This document shows positions 10,741-23,804 of a DNA stretch of 64,000 bases, piece after piece; the stretch's first letter is position 1; every line of letters starts with the position of its first letter. The stretch lies in NCBI GenBank assembly GCA_000729835.1, contig JFHB01000154.1:1-64000 (forward strand), in the 5' to 3' direction. The translations under genes and the position numbers were made by a program. The notes under the pieces were generated by a model. That model saw nothing but the letters and a program-made list of their open reading frames with translations, was not told the DNA's origin and did not search any database. Origin of the DNA: Atkinsonella hypoxylon. Its lineage: Eukaryota > Ascomycota > Sordariomycetes > Hypocreales > Clavicipitaceae.

Positions 10741-13700
10741 AAAGCTAAAATTGTAATATTTAAGATAAAGTAACTTTAGAAGAAGCTTAGTAGAAGGAAT
10801 TATATTTCTTTTATTAATAAAGAACTTAAAACTATATACTAATTCTATAAATTTTACTACTAAAATCTAGATTTCTAGATTTAAAAAAGAGATCTTATAC
10901 CTTAAGAAAAAAGAAGCTTACTACTTTATTTTACTTACTATAAATTTATTAATAAATAGCTTAAATTATATAACTAACCTAAACTAGTAGAACTACTTTC
11001 TTACTAGAATACTATTAACGCTTTTATAGTATAGTAGATATAGAGGTAGGTTAATAGAATTATTAATAAAGCTAAATCTACTAAACTCCTTATAGATTTA
11101 CTAACAGTAATACTAAAAGGAAAAGCTAAGGCTAGATTATTTAGATCTAATAGCTTAAGAGATACTATCTATAAAGCTAGTGCTAGTTCTACCTAAGATA
11201 TTAAAGGAAAGTAAATATAGAGATCTAGATTTATACTGCTTATTAAGGACCTAGATCTATTAAATATACCTTAAACTACTAAAAAGAACTTATTAATTAA
11301 AGAACTAACTAAAATCTTACTACTTTTATAGGCTTACTAAAGGTTTTATACCTTTAGGCTAAAGTATAAAGTAAAAAAAGTAGTAGAACTACTTAAAAAA
11401 AGGAACCTTTTACTAGAATAGCTTATAGGTTTTTCTGTAGAAATTAGTAAGTAAATTAGTAGAATTAAAGAAGAATTAATTAATAAAATTAGTAGATTAT
11501 AGAGAGAATTAAACAATAAAATTACTACTCTTTAGGTAGAGCAATAATACTTAGCCTAAAAGATAAAGACTATATATAAGCCTTAGAATAAATATAATAG
11601 ATAATACTATACCTAATAAGGCTTTTAGCTTAAGAATTATAGGTAAAGGGCTTTTAATTCTTACTTACCCCTAAAAAATAACTAAAACTAAAAGTAAAGT
11701 TAAAAGTAACCTTTAAGTAAAGAAAACTATATAATATAGAGATACTCTAAATACCTTAGTACTTTTTTAAAAGAATAGAAGCTACTATAATTTCTAAAGA
11801 ATCTATTAAAGTAATACTATAATAGTAAAGCTAAGAAAACCTAAAATACTAAAAAAGACTAGAATTAAGTATTTAATAACTTTAAATATTAGTATATAAA
11901 TTAATAGGCACTATACTATATTAGAAACAATAATCTCTAGCTAAATCTAGTAAATAAAAGGCTAAATCTACATTAAAAAAAGAATAACTAAAGCAATATA
12001 TAGTTCTAAACCCTTAAGGAATAAATAGATTCTATATAGAAAATTACTAATATTAGTTACTTTAAACCCTTTAATAATAGAAATATCTATAAGCTAATTT
12101 TATATAAAGAAAAGTACACTATTTTCTATAATATAGAGCTATAGATCTAAGCTATTAAAGACTACTATAGCTATAGTGCAATTAACGCTTAAGAAGCTAT
12201 TTATATTAAGCTTTAAACCCTCTTTAAAGAGAATGCATTAATATAGTATAAGTAGTATCTAGATTACTATAAAAAAACAGCTATTTTTAGCAGTTTAAAC
12301 TTTATTTATACTGCTATCTATAAAGAATTTAGTATATAGATCTAGAATATAATAATATAGCTAAATTTAGCTAAGTTTATAGAGTAAAATATAATTAAAG
12401 AAAAATTATTTAGGGAATTTACCTTTAAAGTATTCTAATATATCTATATAAATAGTAAAACTACTAATCTTTAGCTCCTTTTAAGACTTTATTATAAGCT
12501 ATACCTAGGATTATAATAGCTATACTTAATTTTAATAGTAAAAGACCTAAGATCTATATATATTACTATAGTAAATAATAAGGTTAATAATCTATAAGAA
12601 TGCCTAAAGGATCTAAGAAAACAATAAAAATTAAAAGACTATAAGAAAAGTACTAATGCTTACTATACTTAAAGTAAATCTAATAGTAAGAACTTTAAAA
12701 ATAATAAAGTAGCTTAAAGTAACTAAACTAACTAGAATAAAAGCAATAGTTAATTTTAGTTTTAACCTTTATTCTATAAAAATTACTAAAATAATTATTC
12801 TTAATACCTACTGTAAAACTAAAGGAATTAGCTACTAAAAGAGCAGTAGCTTTAGCCTTAATAGAACTAGAATTTAGAGGCTAGCTAGAATTATTAGCTA
12901 GAGCTATAGTATCTTTAGTAGCTTTAACGTTTTTAATAATAAAGCTTACTATAGAATAATAAGGAATATATCTATATAATAACGTTTAAAGATAAATTTA
13001 ACTAAAAAGACTATAAAAAGTACCTTAAAAGCTATAAATACTAGCTAATAGAAGAAGGAGAAATAGTTAATACTAAAGAACTACTAATTAGCTTAAAATC
13101 TAACTTTATTAAAACCTATTTTACTAAAAGTAAAGAAAAATAAAAGAAAAAGGTTTAAATAAAGGTAAACTAAAAGGATTTATAAAGAATCTAAATAGAG
13201 TAAGTAGTTAAAGTAGTTATAAAGCTATAGGTTATTAAATTTAGTATTTTAAAGTTAAATTCCTTTCTAAAGATTTCTATTTAATTCTATAATAAGGGAC
13301 TATTATATTAGATCTACCTAGATACTAAAACCTCTTTAGTGCTAGTTAATAAAGTATAGTTAACTTAGTTTAGTTAGAATATAAAATAGGTAAAAATAGA
13401 GCTAAAACTAGTTACTAAAGTGTAGTTATCTTTCTATATCTCTAAGACAGCTATATTTAACTTCTATATCCCTAGATCTATATATAGTGTACCTATAACT
13501 AGCTATTTTACAGTTATAGCTAATGTAATAAGTAACTTAAAACTAAAGCTTCTTCTAGGTTTAACCTTTCTCTATAATTATAGTGTTAAAATTAATTTTA
13601 TCTACCCTAGGGCTACTATTAGGTCTATTTATAATATAGTTATAGAAATAGGTATTTTTTAGCTAATTTTAAAGATTTTATATTAGAATGTAACAGTAGT

Positions 13701-15981
13701 ATAAGCTGTAATAATTCCGCTAAAATTGTAGAAGTATATTCTAGTTAAATAAAAGAAGGTATTAGCTAATAAGAAGGCTACTGCCTACTATATATACTTA
13801 AAATCTAACCTTATCCTAGATATATTACTTAGTATAAATAACTAAGAATAAATAGTAGCCTATAACTATTTAGATAAATTTATTATAATTTAGAAAAATT
13901 AAAAGGTTGCTTATCTTTAGTATAATAAAGAGCTTAAGGCTAACTATATAATTATAAACCTATTTAATTTATATATATATTTTTCTAAGGATATTGCACC
14001 TAATAATAGTCTATTACCTATAGAAGATTATAAAACTTAAGAAGAAGGTAATAGTAGTAGATTTAACCTTAAGAAAGTTAATAATAGTATCTTTATATAT
14101 AGAATCTCTTATTCTAAGGATATACTATATATCTACAATAAATATAAGGTTAAGGTAGAAAACTTAAACCTAAATATTACAGCTAAATTTATTAATTTAA
14201 TAGATAAATATAATATTTATTGTAATAAAGGTATTATTTCTATACCTAAAGACTAGTATATAAGAGTAGATCTAGTAAATAGATAGTAGAAGCAGCTAAA
14301 ACCTATTTAAATCTACCTATTAGAAGCTAAAGATAAAGCTAAGCTAGATAAGGTTTATAATAAGCTATATTTAAGTAAAAAGATATTATATTTAAATAAC
14401 TTAGCAGCTATAGCCTACCTACTCTTTATAGTGTAGATTAAAACTTTAATAGAAAGGAAAGAATAAGTTATAGTTAATATAAGGCTACTTAATAGTGTAG
14501 TAATACTAGATATATACCTTCTACTAGATTAATTAGATATTATAGTAGATATATATAGTAAGAAGATGTTTTTACTCTTTAATATATTAGGGTGTTTCTA
14601 CTAGCTTTCTATAAGATAAGAACACTAATCTTATATAGTAGTAATATTAAAATAAGAATTAAAAGCATTAAATATAGTGCTTATAGGCTTTAAGAATGTA
14701 TTAGCTTTTGCTTAATAGTATATAGACTAATTATTTTAAAAGCACTAATATTTTATATAAATCTATATTAATAATATTATTATATTCTTTAACTCTACTA
14801 AGGACTACCTTATATACCTTAATATAGTCTTATTAATTCTAGAGAAAAATAAGTTAATAATAGCTATAAAGAAGTTATTTATAGGCTATTTAGCTATTTA
14901 GCTGTTAGGTTTTATTGTTAATAGCAATAAAATTACTAATATAAACAATAAGCTAAAAGCTTTTTAAAAACTTAAGTTTCTAGTAAATCTTATAAATCTA
15001 AAGACCTTTATTAATATAGCTAGCTTTTTATAAAAGAGCATTTTATAGTTTAATATATAAATTTACTTATTATAGAAATAAAAGACTACTCTACTATAAG
15101 AGCTTTATAAGAAAGGCTTAGCTAATAGTTTACTTAAACTAATGCACTAAAAGAAAGCCTAAAAAGCAATATTTTTGCTAGAACCTAAGAAAGAAAAGGC
15201 ATTCTAAGAGGTAAAAGTATACCTTAATAAAAACACTATTCTATAGCACTATAACTCTAGTAAGTATTTATTCTTTAAAGTTAACACTTATAAGGAAGAA
15301 TTTAGGCTCTTTATCTTCTAGCTTATAGGTAAATAGAATAGTTATAATATACCTAGTAAAGATATTAAAAGCAACTAGCTGTAGCTAATTCTTTTTCTTT
15401 TAAGATATACTTCTAACTTAAAGAAATATTATAGATTAACTAAGGTAGAGATAGCTATAATTATATAGAGTGTTTAAAAGCTATAGAAAATAGTTTAATC
15501 TAACTACTATACTATTAATATTATTATAAACTACTTACTAGCAAAAGGGATTATTAAATATACCTTACTTACTATAATAGATTTAGATAAAACTAACCTA
15601 AAATTAGCTAAAGTAGCTAATTATCTATTATAATTTAACCTAAGAGTCTTCTATATACTAGAAGTATTAAATATAGTGCTAAATGCGCTCTTTAGATTGC
15701 TAGTTATAGTTTTATACTAAGAGAAGGCTTATAATAGTAAATTTAATAAGCTTAATATAAGTGTGTTTTTTACTAATAAATATAGTGCTACAGCAGTATT
15801 AGATAAAGGTTTAAAAGAGGAAATTATTTAAGGCTATAGTTTTAATCTAAAGCTTAGTAGAATTATAGAAGGTATTAAGGACTTTTGCGAAAAATAGAAT
15901 TAGTAAAATTAACAATAAAGACTAAGGATTCTGCTATATAGATAGACCCTATAAAACAATAGACTTTTATACTATTATAAT
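10741..15981 (+). pseudogene. Gyp2 Gag-protease-RT-RNase H relic
   Basis: One frame stays readable for the whole stretch if TAA/TAG are read as Gln/Trp. Gag has a coiled-coil-like run at 11461-11520 and a Gln/Asn-rich part. The protease active site reads LDTKTSLVLV at 13318-13347 (expected DTGAS). The RT motif is YINN at 14764-14775 (expected YIDD) followed by IIIFFNST. Downstream, around 15241-15340, is the RNase H start. All catalytic changes fit G-to-A after T. The original start codon was not identified; the upstream limit given is the first codon I can follow. Confidence 0.82.
15977..15981. repeat. Cop3 target site duplication, left
   Basis: ATAAT, identical to 23800-23804. Confidence 0.9.
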
Positions 15982-16675
15982 TATTGAAAATAATAGGGAT
16001 TACAGGACTAGATAGAAGAGGGTAGTGGTCTCTTATATTTAGCACCTGTAATTGCTCCTAGCAATTATTACGTAGTGGAAGCAGCAGCGGCCTAAATTAA
16101 GCTGTAGTGTATAGTACTAGATCACGTAGAGGCAATAGATAACTGTAATAGTGGTATCTTTATATTAAGAGCGCTGTAACGAACTTAGTGAGGGTAGGAT
16201 CTTGAATCTTTCCAGTCCCTTATAGACTCTCCAACTATATTAGCGGGCCGTAGTCGCTAGAAGGGGCTTGTAAGCTACTTTATAATTTCCGCAAAAAGAT
16301 TTACTATATAAAAACAAAAAAATCGACTTACAGCTATACAAACGAGACGCCTATGTGCACAATTTAATAAATTCCACTAATAATAAGCAACCCTTATAAG
16401 TAACTTTATCCAACAATTATACCATTAAATAGCCCTAATTCTTAGCTTTTAAATGGTATACTTTTTAAATTTCTACTATTGCTAGTTGTAGAGAAAATCG
16501 CAGTTAAAGTTAACTATAGGTTAGGCAACTTTGCCTTAGTTAAATCTAGATGTTTGCATCTAGTAACAACGATATCTCTACTAAAAATCAACGTAACAAG
16601 ACCTAATAAGGGTCACGTGATAGAGCAACTAGTAGGCATAAAAAATAGGCTATATAAGGTAGCTTATTTTTAACA
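15982..16675 (-). repeat. Cop3 3' LTR
   Basis: 694 bp, the same length as the partner at 23106-23799. The plus strand ends TTTTTAACA and is followed by CTCCCTCT at 16676-16683. Confidence 0.95.
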
Positions 16676-16855
16676 CTCCCTCTAGAAATGTAAGAAGTAA
16701 CTAGTTCTATAAGCAACTTAGCTCCTTTAAAGGATATCTAAGTTAGAATTAACTAACGAAATACAGTACTAATAACAGAACTAAATAACATAACTAATAA
16801 CATAACTAATTCCAGCAATTCTAGGGTAGTTATAGTTGAATATAACTAGTTATTA

Positions 16856-19800
16856 TTAATTGTTTTTATTGTTTTCGATTTTTAACTGTTTTTCGTTGCT
16901 TTTCGATTTTTTAAGTGTTTTTGTTGCTTTTATAAGCTAACTAGAAAGCTCTAGTAACTTAATAAATTGTTAATGCTTTTAAATAGCAAGAGGCTTAGTT
17001 AGGCTATCTGCTAGCATCTAATTTGTATTAATATAACTAACCTTAGCTATACCTTTACGAATCTTTTCCCTAATGTAGTTAAACTTTAAAAGGGTGTACT
17101 TAGTCCTACTATACAACGTTAAGTTGTAAGCAGTAACTATAGCGCCTTAATTATTACACCTAATAGGAATAGAAGGGGTTAAAGGCAGCTTTATCTCCTT
17201 AAAAAGGCTGTAGAGCTACTCTAATTCCTTAATAGCTTCTAATAATGCATTAGATTCTGCTTCTAAGGTAGAAAGGGCAATAGTACTAGCTTTTTTTGAT
17301 TTCTAGCTAATAGGTCTACTAGCTAGCTTATATAGATAAGTATAGGTTAATTTAGAAGAGACTTTATTACCAGCAAAATCGCTATTGCAATAACTAAGAA
17401 GGGTCTTAAGTACTTCTTTAGAGCTAGAAGCTTTAGAAGAGGACCCTATAGGGTGTGAACTAGAATGCTTATAAATAATAGTAAAGCTTCTAGTACTACT
17501 TAAGTACCTTAGGAGGTGCTTAGAGGCGTTTAGGTGCTCTATATAGGGCTTAGCTAGAAAGGTTAATAGCCACTAAACGGAAAAAGCAATATTAGCCCTA
17601 GTTAGCAACATTAGGTTTATTATAGTGCCTATTATGCTCTAATAAAGCTTATAATTGGATTTTAAGAGAAGTTTTGTAACTATTTACTTTAGAATTCCTA
17701 GCTAAATAGGGATAGAAGCTAGCTTAGTATCTAGCATTTTAAATCTTTTTAGTGCTTTAAGGATGTATTAAGATTAGTGGATTTTAATAGACCTTTTAGA
17801 CCTATTATAGGTGATTTATACACCTAGAAAGAATTCTGCTGGTCCTCTATCTTCTATTAGATAGGCTTAATTTAGTAGCTTTTTAAGCTTATTAATATAT
17901 CGTAAATTAGGCCCAATTAGAAGACAGTTATCTACATAAGTAGCAATATATATAGATGTAGCTGGGTTATAAAAGACTGCTGGGTTTAATATAAAAGGTT
18001 TAAATCTATGCTTTTAAAGTAATTCTGTTAGAATTTGCTGCTATTCTCTAGGACTTTACTTTAAACTATAGAGGGATTTTTTTAGCTTAATTACTTAGTC
18101 TTTAGAAGGCCTATAATTACAGCTTTTTAGTAGCTTAGCTACTAATAGCGATGCTTGCTCTGCAAATTTAATGAATTTATCTAGGATTTCTATATAAATA
18201 GCTTCTTTTAGCTTACTATTTAAAAACGCTTCTATAAAGTCGATTTGCTCGACTTCCTAGTTATTAAAAGCTGCAAGAGCTAATAATATATACTAGCTAG
18301 AAGGAATACTAGTTGCAGTAAAGGTCTTTAGGTAATCTTAACCTTCTATTTGCATAAATCCCTTAGCAATAAGGCAGGCCTTATATTTTATAGGATTATT
18401 TTCTTTATCCTTTTTTAGCCTATAAACAAGCCTATTCTTTAGAACTCTTTAGCCCTTAGGTACTTAGTCTTTCCCTATAAATTTAAAGGTTCTAGCAGCT
18501 AATAGCTGCTTAAATTCGCTATAGGTAGCTTCTATCTAATGCTGCTTAGCAGAGCTTTTTAGGGCTTACTTCTACGTATTAGGAAGTTTATCCTTATTAC
18601 TATTAGAAGTAATAGCTGCTTTAGTCCTTGCCTTAAAGTATAGATCCTTAATTAAGGAAAATATGTCTCTATCTAAATCTATAGCATTAGCATTAGCTTC
18701 AGCTTCTATAGGTTCTATATTAGCCTAAGGGGCTTCTATAGATATAGGGGCTTTAGGGGCCTCTATAGCTTCTATAGGGTTGCTTAGTAGAAGAGCTTAA
18801 TCTACAGGTTCTAGTGGATGATTTAGCATATCTAGATGACTAGGATAAGGATACTTAGGAGTATAATTATCTTCTAATTGCTACTAGTTATTGATTTCTC
18901 CCTCTAAAGGATTATTCACTATAGAACCAATAGGAACCTTAGGGATGCTCTATAAAATAGAACCTATTTCTTCTATAATTTTAACGAAGCTAGTCTTTAT
19001 AACAGCTTGTTTAGAGGGGATGTATATTAGATATACATTAGAACCTAGCGTAGCTAAAAGTCTACTAGGAATAGTTCTTTTAGCTAGCTTCTGCAACCTA
19101 GATCTCTGTTCTAATAGGATTAGAACTTCGCAATAGGAGCCTATAGCTCTAATTTTAGAAAAATCAGGCTTATAGGTCTTAGAAGGCTCTAAATCAGCTA
19201 AATATAGCTGTTTAGAACTTAGTAGTTTAGTACTATTTGCAGTAGTATTAACTAAATCTACTATAGCAAGAAGGATATAAGACTATAGATATAGAGGTAA
19301 TTGTAACTACTGTAGGGTAGCATGCAAACGGTCTAGAAGTACCCTTATAGCTCTCTCTATTAGCCTATTCTGTTTGTAAATATAGAGGCAAGAGGTGCTA
19401 AAGTAAATACCCTTAGAAGATAGCTAAGCTTACAACCTAGTATTAATTTCTATACTACTATTAAAATAAAGGTGTTTAGGGTAGCAGTTATACTGGTTTT
19501 TTAATTCCTTAAAGAAGCCTTTAATACAGCTATAAAGAGTAAAACCCTCTTTATTAGCTAGATTAAAAGACTACTTATACTGTGATTTTCTATTAATTAG
19601 AAAAAGAACTAGAGGCCTCTTATTGTGCAGTATAGGCTCTATTTTAACGGTATCTCCCTCTATAATATCTAAACATCTAGGGGGGTTAGGAATAGCATAC
19701 TTGCTAGGTCTTCTAACAGCTTTAGCTTAGTTGTAAGCTAGGCAGTTAAAATCCTTTTCCTTGATTTTTGTAAAATCAGGAATACCTTTAGTAATAGAAG

Positions 19801-22168
19801 CAGTCTTCTTTAGTAAAGGGAGTCCTATATGCCCTAATCTAACGTGCTAAGTAGCAGCTAATTCTAGGAGCTTCTTATAGGAAGAAGAAGCAGTAATAGG
19901 AGAATTACTACTAGAATTATTATTAGAGCTAGCTTCCTGTTGCTCTCTATCTTGCTAGATCTCTTAAGAACTATAGGCCTCGTTTAAGGGATCTAGACAG
20001 CTACTTCCTCTAATATCTAGCAACTTAGGATTTAGACCTTCTAAATCCCTGTTATTAGAAGGAATCTAACTAGGAGCCCGTTTAGGAACTAGGGCTAATA
20101 GCTCTATAGCATTGTTATTAGTATTATCTTCTTCAAAATTAGATAATTCCTCGATTCGGCTATATTCCTCTTGATTAAAACTAGGCTGTTAAGGGATTTA
20201 AACCTCTATAGGATAACTAGCATTATAACTGCTATTATAACTATTGCTAGCTAGAAATCCTATATAAGAGAGATTAGCGTGGTTTTTACACACTCTAGAG
20301 GTCTCTTGCCCCTTAAGCTGTAGAAAGAAACTATACTTTTTAGGATTTAGAAGCCTACAGCAGCTTCTATTAGCTAGAAATAGCTGATTTTTAAGGAGAG
20401 TGCTCCCTATTAAATAGTGCTTTAGACCACTAATTAGGTTAGTATCTAAACCTAGGCAATATAGAGCATCCTTTAGAGCTAAAGGCCTGTATTTAGCTGG
20501 ATTTGTACTAACTAGTACCTAGAATACAGCAGTTCCCTGTCCTTTAGGATAAATAGAACCTCCTCTAGTAGCAATAGGCGCGGTTTTACCCTTTTTTATA
20601 GGCTTAAAAGTCCTAAAAAATGCCTTATTGTTAACTATATAATAGGTAAAACCTATATTATATAGTAAGGAGTTTTTAATTATTCCATTAGAATAGTTAA
20701 AAGAAGGGGTATTATTACTAGTAGTACTAGTATCACTAGTAGTAGATTCTGTATCTAAATCGTAAGAATTATCACTACTAGAACTGCTAGAATCATTAGA
20801 TTCTATAGTATCCTAGTTGCTAGTGGATAGGTTATAACAACCTATAGCAAAGGCAGCTTCTCCATCCTTATTCCTAGAATTTTTGTTACTTCTTCTTCGG
20901 CCCTTCTACTTCTTCTTATTCTTAGAGGCTTTATCTGTATCTTTAGAGGCATTAGAATCGTTAGAATTAGAATCGGAATTCTTCTTCTAATTAGGAGGAT
21001 TCTTTCCTTAGTTAGCTTTATTATTATTAGAACTATTAGAATTAGAAGCTTTATAACTAAGAGCCTTAGATATAGAGGAGCTTTTATCTCTTTATTCTTC
21101 TAATAAATCAGCTATAAGGAACTGTAAATTTAGCATTTTTACAGATAGACCTTATGCTCTAGCAGCTTTAATAGAATATTGCTGCCTTTTAGCCTAGCTA
21201 GAGAAGGTCTTCTTTAAAGCATTAATATAATAATTTACCTAGTCAATAGGATTGATAGCTACACTATAGAGCTATAATCTAGTTAGTAAATTATTAAATT
21301 CAGCATTAAAAGCCTCTAAAGATCCCTTATAGTTCGAAAACGATAAGTTGTAATAACTAGCATATAGCGTACTACGTTGTATTTCAGCACTCTACGAATA
21401 TTGCCTAACTAGAACGTTATAGGCATCTACAGGGGACTTATACCAGCTTATAGCAGCTTGAGGTCCAGATAGGCAACTATCTCTTATAATTATAAGGATA
21501 ATAGCTTGCTCTAAATCTACTAACGTACTAGCTATACTAGGATTATTAATAAATTAAGGGAATCCTAGGGCCCTAAATTAAATAGTTAAAGCTTGCTTCT
21601 ACTGTTTAAAGTTTTTAGGGCTTTTCAGCTTAGCAGCCTCTGGAATTAAGTGGACCTTCTTATTTAGCTCTTTTATAGTGCCTTTATTAAAAGTAGGCAG
21701 AAAAGTAGCACTATTAGAACTAGAAGGTTTAGGGGCTTCAAAAGAGACTTTAGAAGTCCTAGAAGTAACAGGATCTGCTTTAGGAGACCCTATAGAGAGA
21801 TTACCCATAGATGTAATTATAGTATCTAATTTACTTAGTAAATCAGCTATATTACCTTCATTTTAGCTTTATTTTGCTTCACTATACCTAATGAATCTAT
21901 TTAGGGTCTCTTGTTGCTTATCCATTTGAGCTTTTAGATCAGCTTAAACATTATAGACTTATACTACTCTTTTAGAAGCTAATCTAGCTTCTTTTAGAGC
22001 CTTCTTAGCTGTATAATCTTCTTTATTAGAAGAGAAATCTACTAGCTAAGGGGGGGACCTTACTGGACTAGGAAAGCTAGTAGCAGCAGCTAGATTAGCT
22101 GGTGTACTAGAACTACTACCCCTTTTAGGGCTTGTGCTCTTTCCCTTGCTTGTTCCTTTTAGTGCTAT
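16856..22168 (-). pseudogene. Cop3 Gag-Pol relic
   Basis: Same architecture as Cop1, 5,313 bp between homologous endpoints (1,771 codons, no net frameshift). The start codon is mutated from ATG to ATA at 22168-22166. The protease motif reads NIG in place of DTG, and RT reads YVDN at 17938-17927. The longest Gag piece left open is 21808-21599 (69 codons). Stops at former Gln and Trp codons occur throughout. Confidence 0.92.
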
Positions 22169-23091
22169 TTTAAGGGTTTTAATAGCTAATTTAACGCTCT
22201 TTATAGCTAATTATAGCCTAAATTACAGTGGAAATAGTAGTAAATAACAGTAATAATTCTTACTAAATATAGGCTAGAAGTGCCCTATATTTTCAGAAAT
22301 TATACTAAGATTTTTCTCTAATTTCTTTCGTAACAGGTATAACGGGCTCTAAGGCTGCATTATATCGCGATCTATATACACATACAATTTGTATAGCAGA
22401 CTAGATTAATAAGCGGTCGCGAGGGGCATAAAACATAGGTCCTAGCTATTTTTAGCTAAAAAATTTAGGAGATTCTTCTCTAATTAGGTTCTAACAAATT
22501 AGTGGAGACCTAGGTACAGCTAATTTAGGGATATCTAGCTAATTCCTACTTCAAAATCCCGACCAGTAGGATTACTACATAAATTGATTCTACAACCGAA
22601 AACACAGGAATATCTAATAGCAACAAGAGCTATTAGGCGTGCACTACAAATTGTAGTATAGCTACTAACAGAGGTGCATAGGGTGCACAATATAACAACA
22701 ACAACGAGCGATACAGTGCAGCGCTAAGCTTATTTCTTAATAGAAATAATTAATTAGGCAGTGCCTAATAAAACGATTCGCAGTGCGAATATAATGTGTG
22801 CAGATGTATATATTTTGATGTTGCGCAACGATAGAACCTAGCTATTAAGAATAGCTTTAAAAGTGTGTATGCACAGGGTGTATAGGACTAGTGCAGGAGG
22901 CACAGGGTGGGCAGAATGAAAACACCAGTATAGTGGCTGGCGATGTGTGTGCGGCAGGTATTAATAGCTTCCAGCAAGCTACTAATTTTTAGCAGCAATA
23001 GCTGCTAGCGCAGGTCTTAATATAGCTTCTAGTGGGTAATACAGTACACAATAGTAGATTTCAGCGGGCTAACAGCTTGCAGATAGGTCTT
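22169..23091 (-). other. Cop3 5' leader
   Basis: Non-coding leader homologous to 6123-7055. It includes an 8-bp stem CTAATAGC...GCTATTAG at 22614-22636. I see no gene in it. Confidence 0.7.
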
Positions 23092-23105
23092 CCGGGCTTA
23101 TAACC
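23092..23105 (-). other. Cop3 primer binding site
   Basis: The sense strand reads GGTTATAAGCCCGG, immediately downstream of the 5' LTR and identical to the Cop1 site. Confidence 0.6.
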
Positions 23106-23799
23106 TATTGAAAATAATAGGGATTACAGGACTAGATAGAAGAGGGTAGTGGTCTCTTATATTTAGCACCTATAATTGCTCCTAGCAATTATCACGTAGT
23201 GGAAGCAGCAGCGGCCTAAATTAAGCTGTAGTGTATAGTACTAGATCACGTAGAGGCAATAGATAACTGTAATAGTGGTATCTTTATATTAAGAGCGCTG
23301 TAACGAACTTAGTGAGAGTAGAATCTTAAATCTTTCTAGTCCCTTATAGACTCTCTAACTATATCAGCGGGCTGTAGTCGCTAGAAGGGGCTTATAGGCT
23401 ACTTTATAATTTCCGCAAAAAGATTTACTATATAAAAACAAAAAAATCAACTTACAGCTATACAAACGAGATACTTACGTGCACAATTTAACAAATTCCA
23501 CTAATAATAAGCAACCCTTATAAGCAACCCTATCTAACAATTATACTATTAGATAGCCCTAATTCTTAGCTTTTAAATGGTATACTTCTTGAATTTCTAC
23601 TATTGCTAGTTGTGGAGAAAATCGCAGTTAAAGTTGACTATAGGTTAGGCAACTTTGCCTTAGTCAAATCTAGATGTTTGCATCTAGTAACAACGATATC
23701 TCTACCAAAAATTAACGTAACAAGACCTAATAAGGGTCACGTGATAGAGCAACTAGTAGGCATAAAAAATAGGCTATACAGGGTAGCTTATTTTTAACA
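23106..23799 (-). repeat. Cop3 5' LTR
   Basis: 694-bp partner of 15982-16675 with the same marker states. It ends TTTTTAACA, then ATAAT. Confidence 0.95.
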
Positions 23800-23804
23800 A
23801 TAAT
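23800..23804. repeat. Cop3 target site duplication, right
   Basis: ATAAT, matching 15977-15981. Confidence 0.9.

Larger units (their letters stand above)
10451..15981 (+). mobile_element. Gyp2, 5' segment: Ty3/gypsy chromovirus
   Basis: Opens with the same TGTTACGGG terminus as Gyp1, giving LTR plus leader over roughly the first 280 bp, then Gag-Pol. It breaks at 15981, where Cop3 was inserted with an ATAAT target duplication, and resumes at 23800. No 3' LTR is found after its coding end, so the element is 3'-truncated or rearranged. Confidence 0.88.
15982..23799 (-). mobile_element. Cop3: complete copia element (7,818 bp)
   Basis: Two 694-bp LTRs flank a full interior. The target duplication ATAAT is at 15977-15981 and 23800-23804. 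Removing the element and one ATAAT restores an open Gyp2 frame (codon boundary 15981/23805), which confirms the insertion limits and the LTR ends TATTG...TAACA. The LTR haplotype is AGATAGAAG, GTAATAGTGG, short tail. Confidence 0.96.

Noticed and set aside
16479..16673. A 60-64 codon open frame repeated in the short-tail copia LTRs (also 23603-23797, 30940-31122, 38067-38249, 46214-46396, 53377-53559, 61508-61690)
   Set aside because: It is antisense to the element, starts only at TTG, spans the palindromic LTR fold and ends at the LTR boundary. It stays open because the stretch has almost no in-frame CAA, CAG or TGG codons to mutate.
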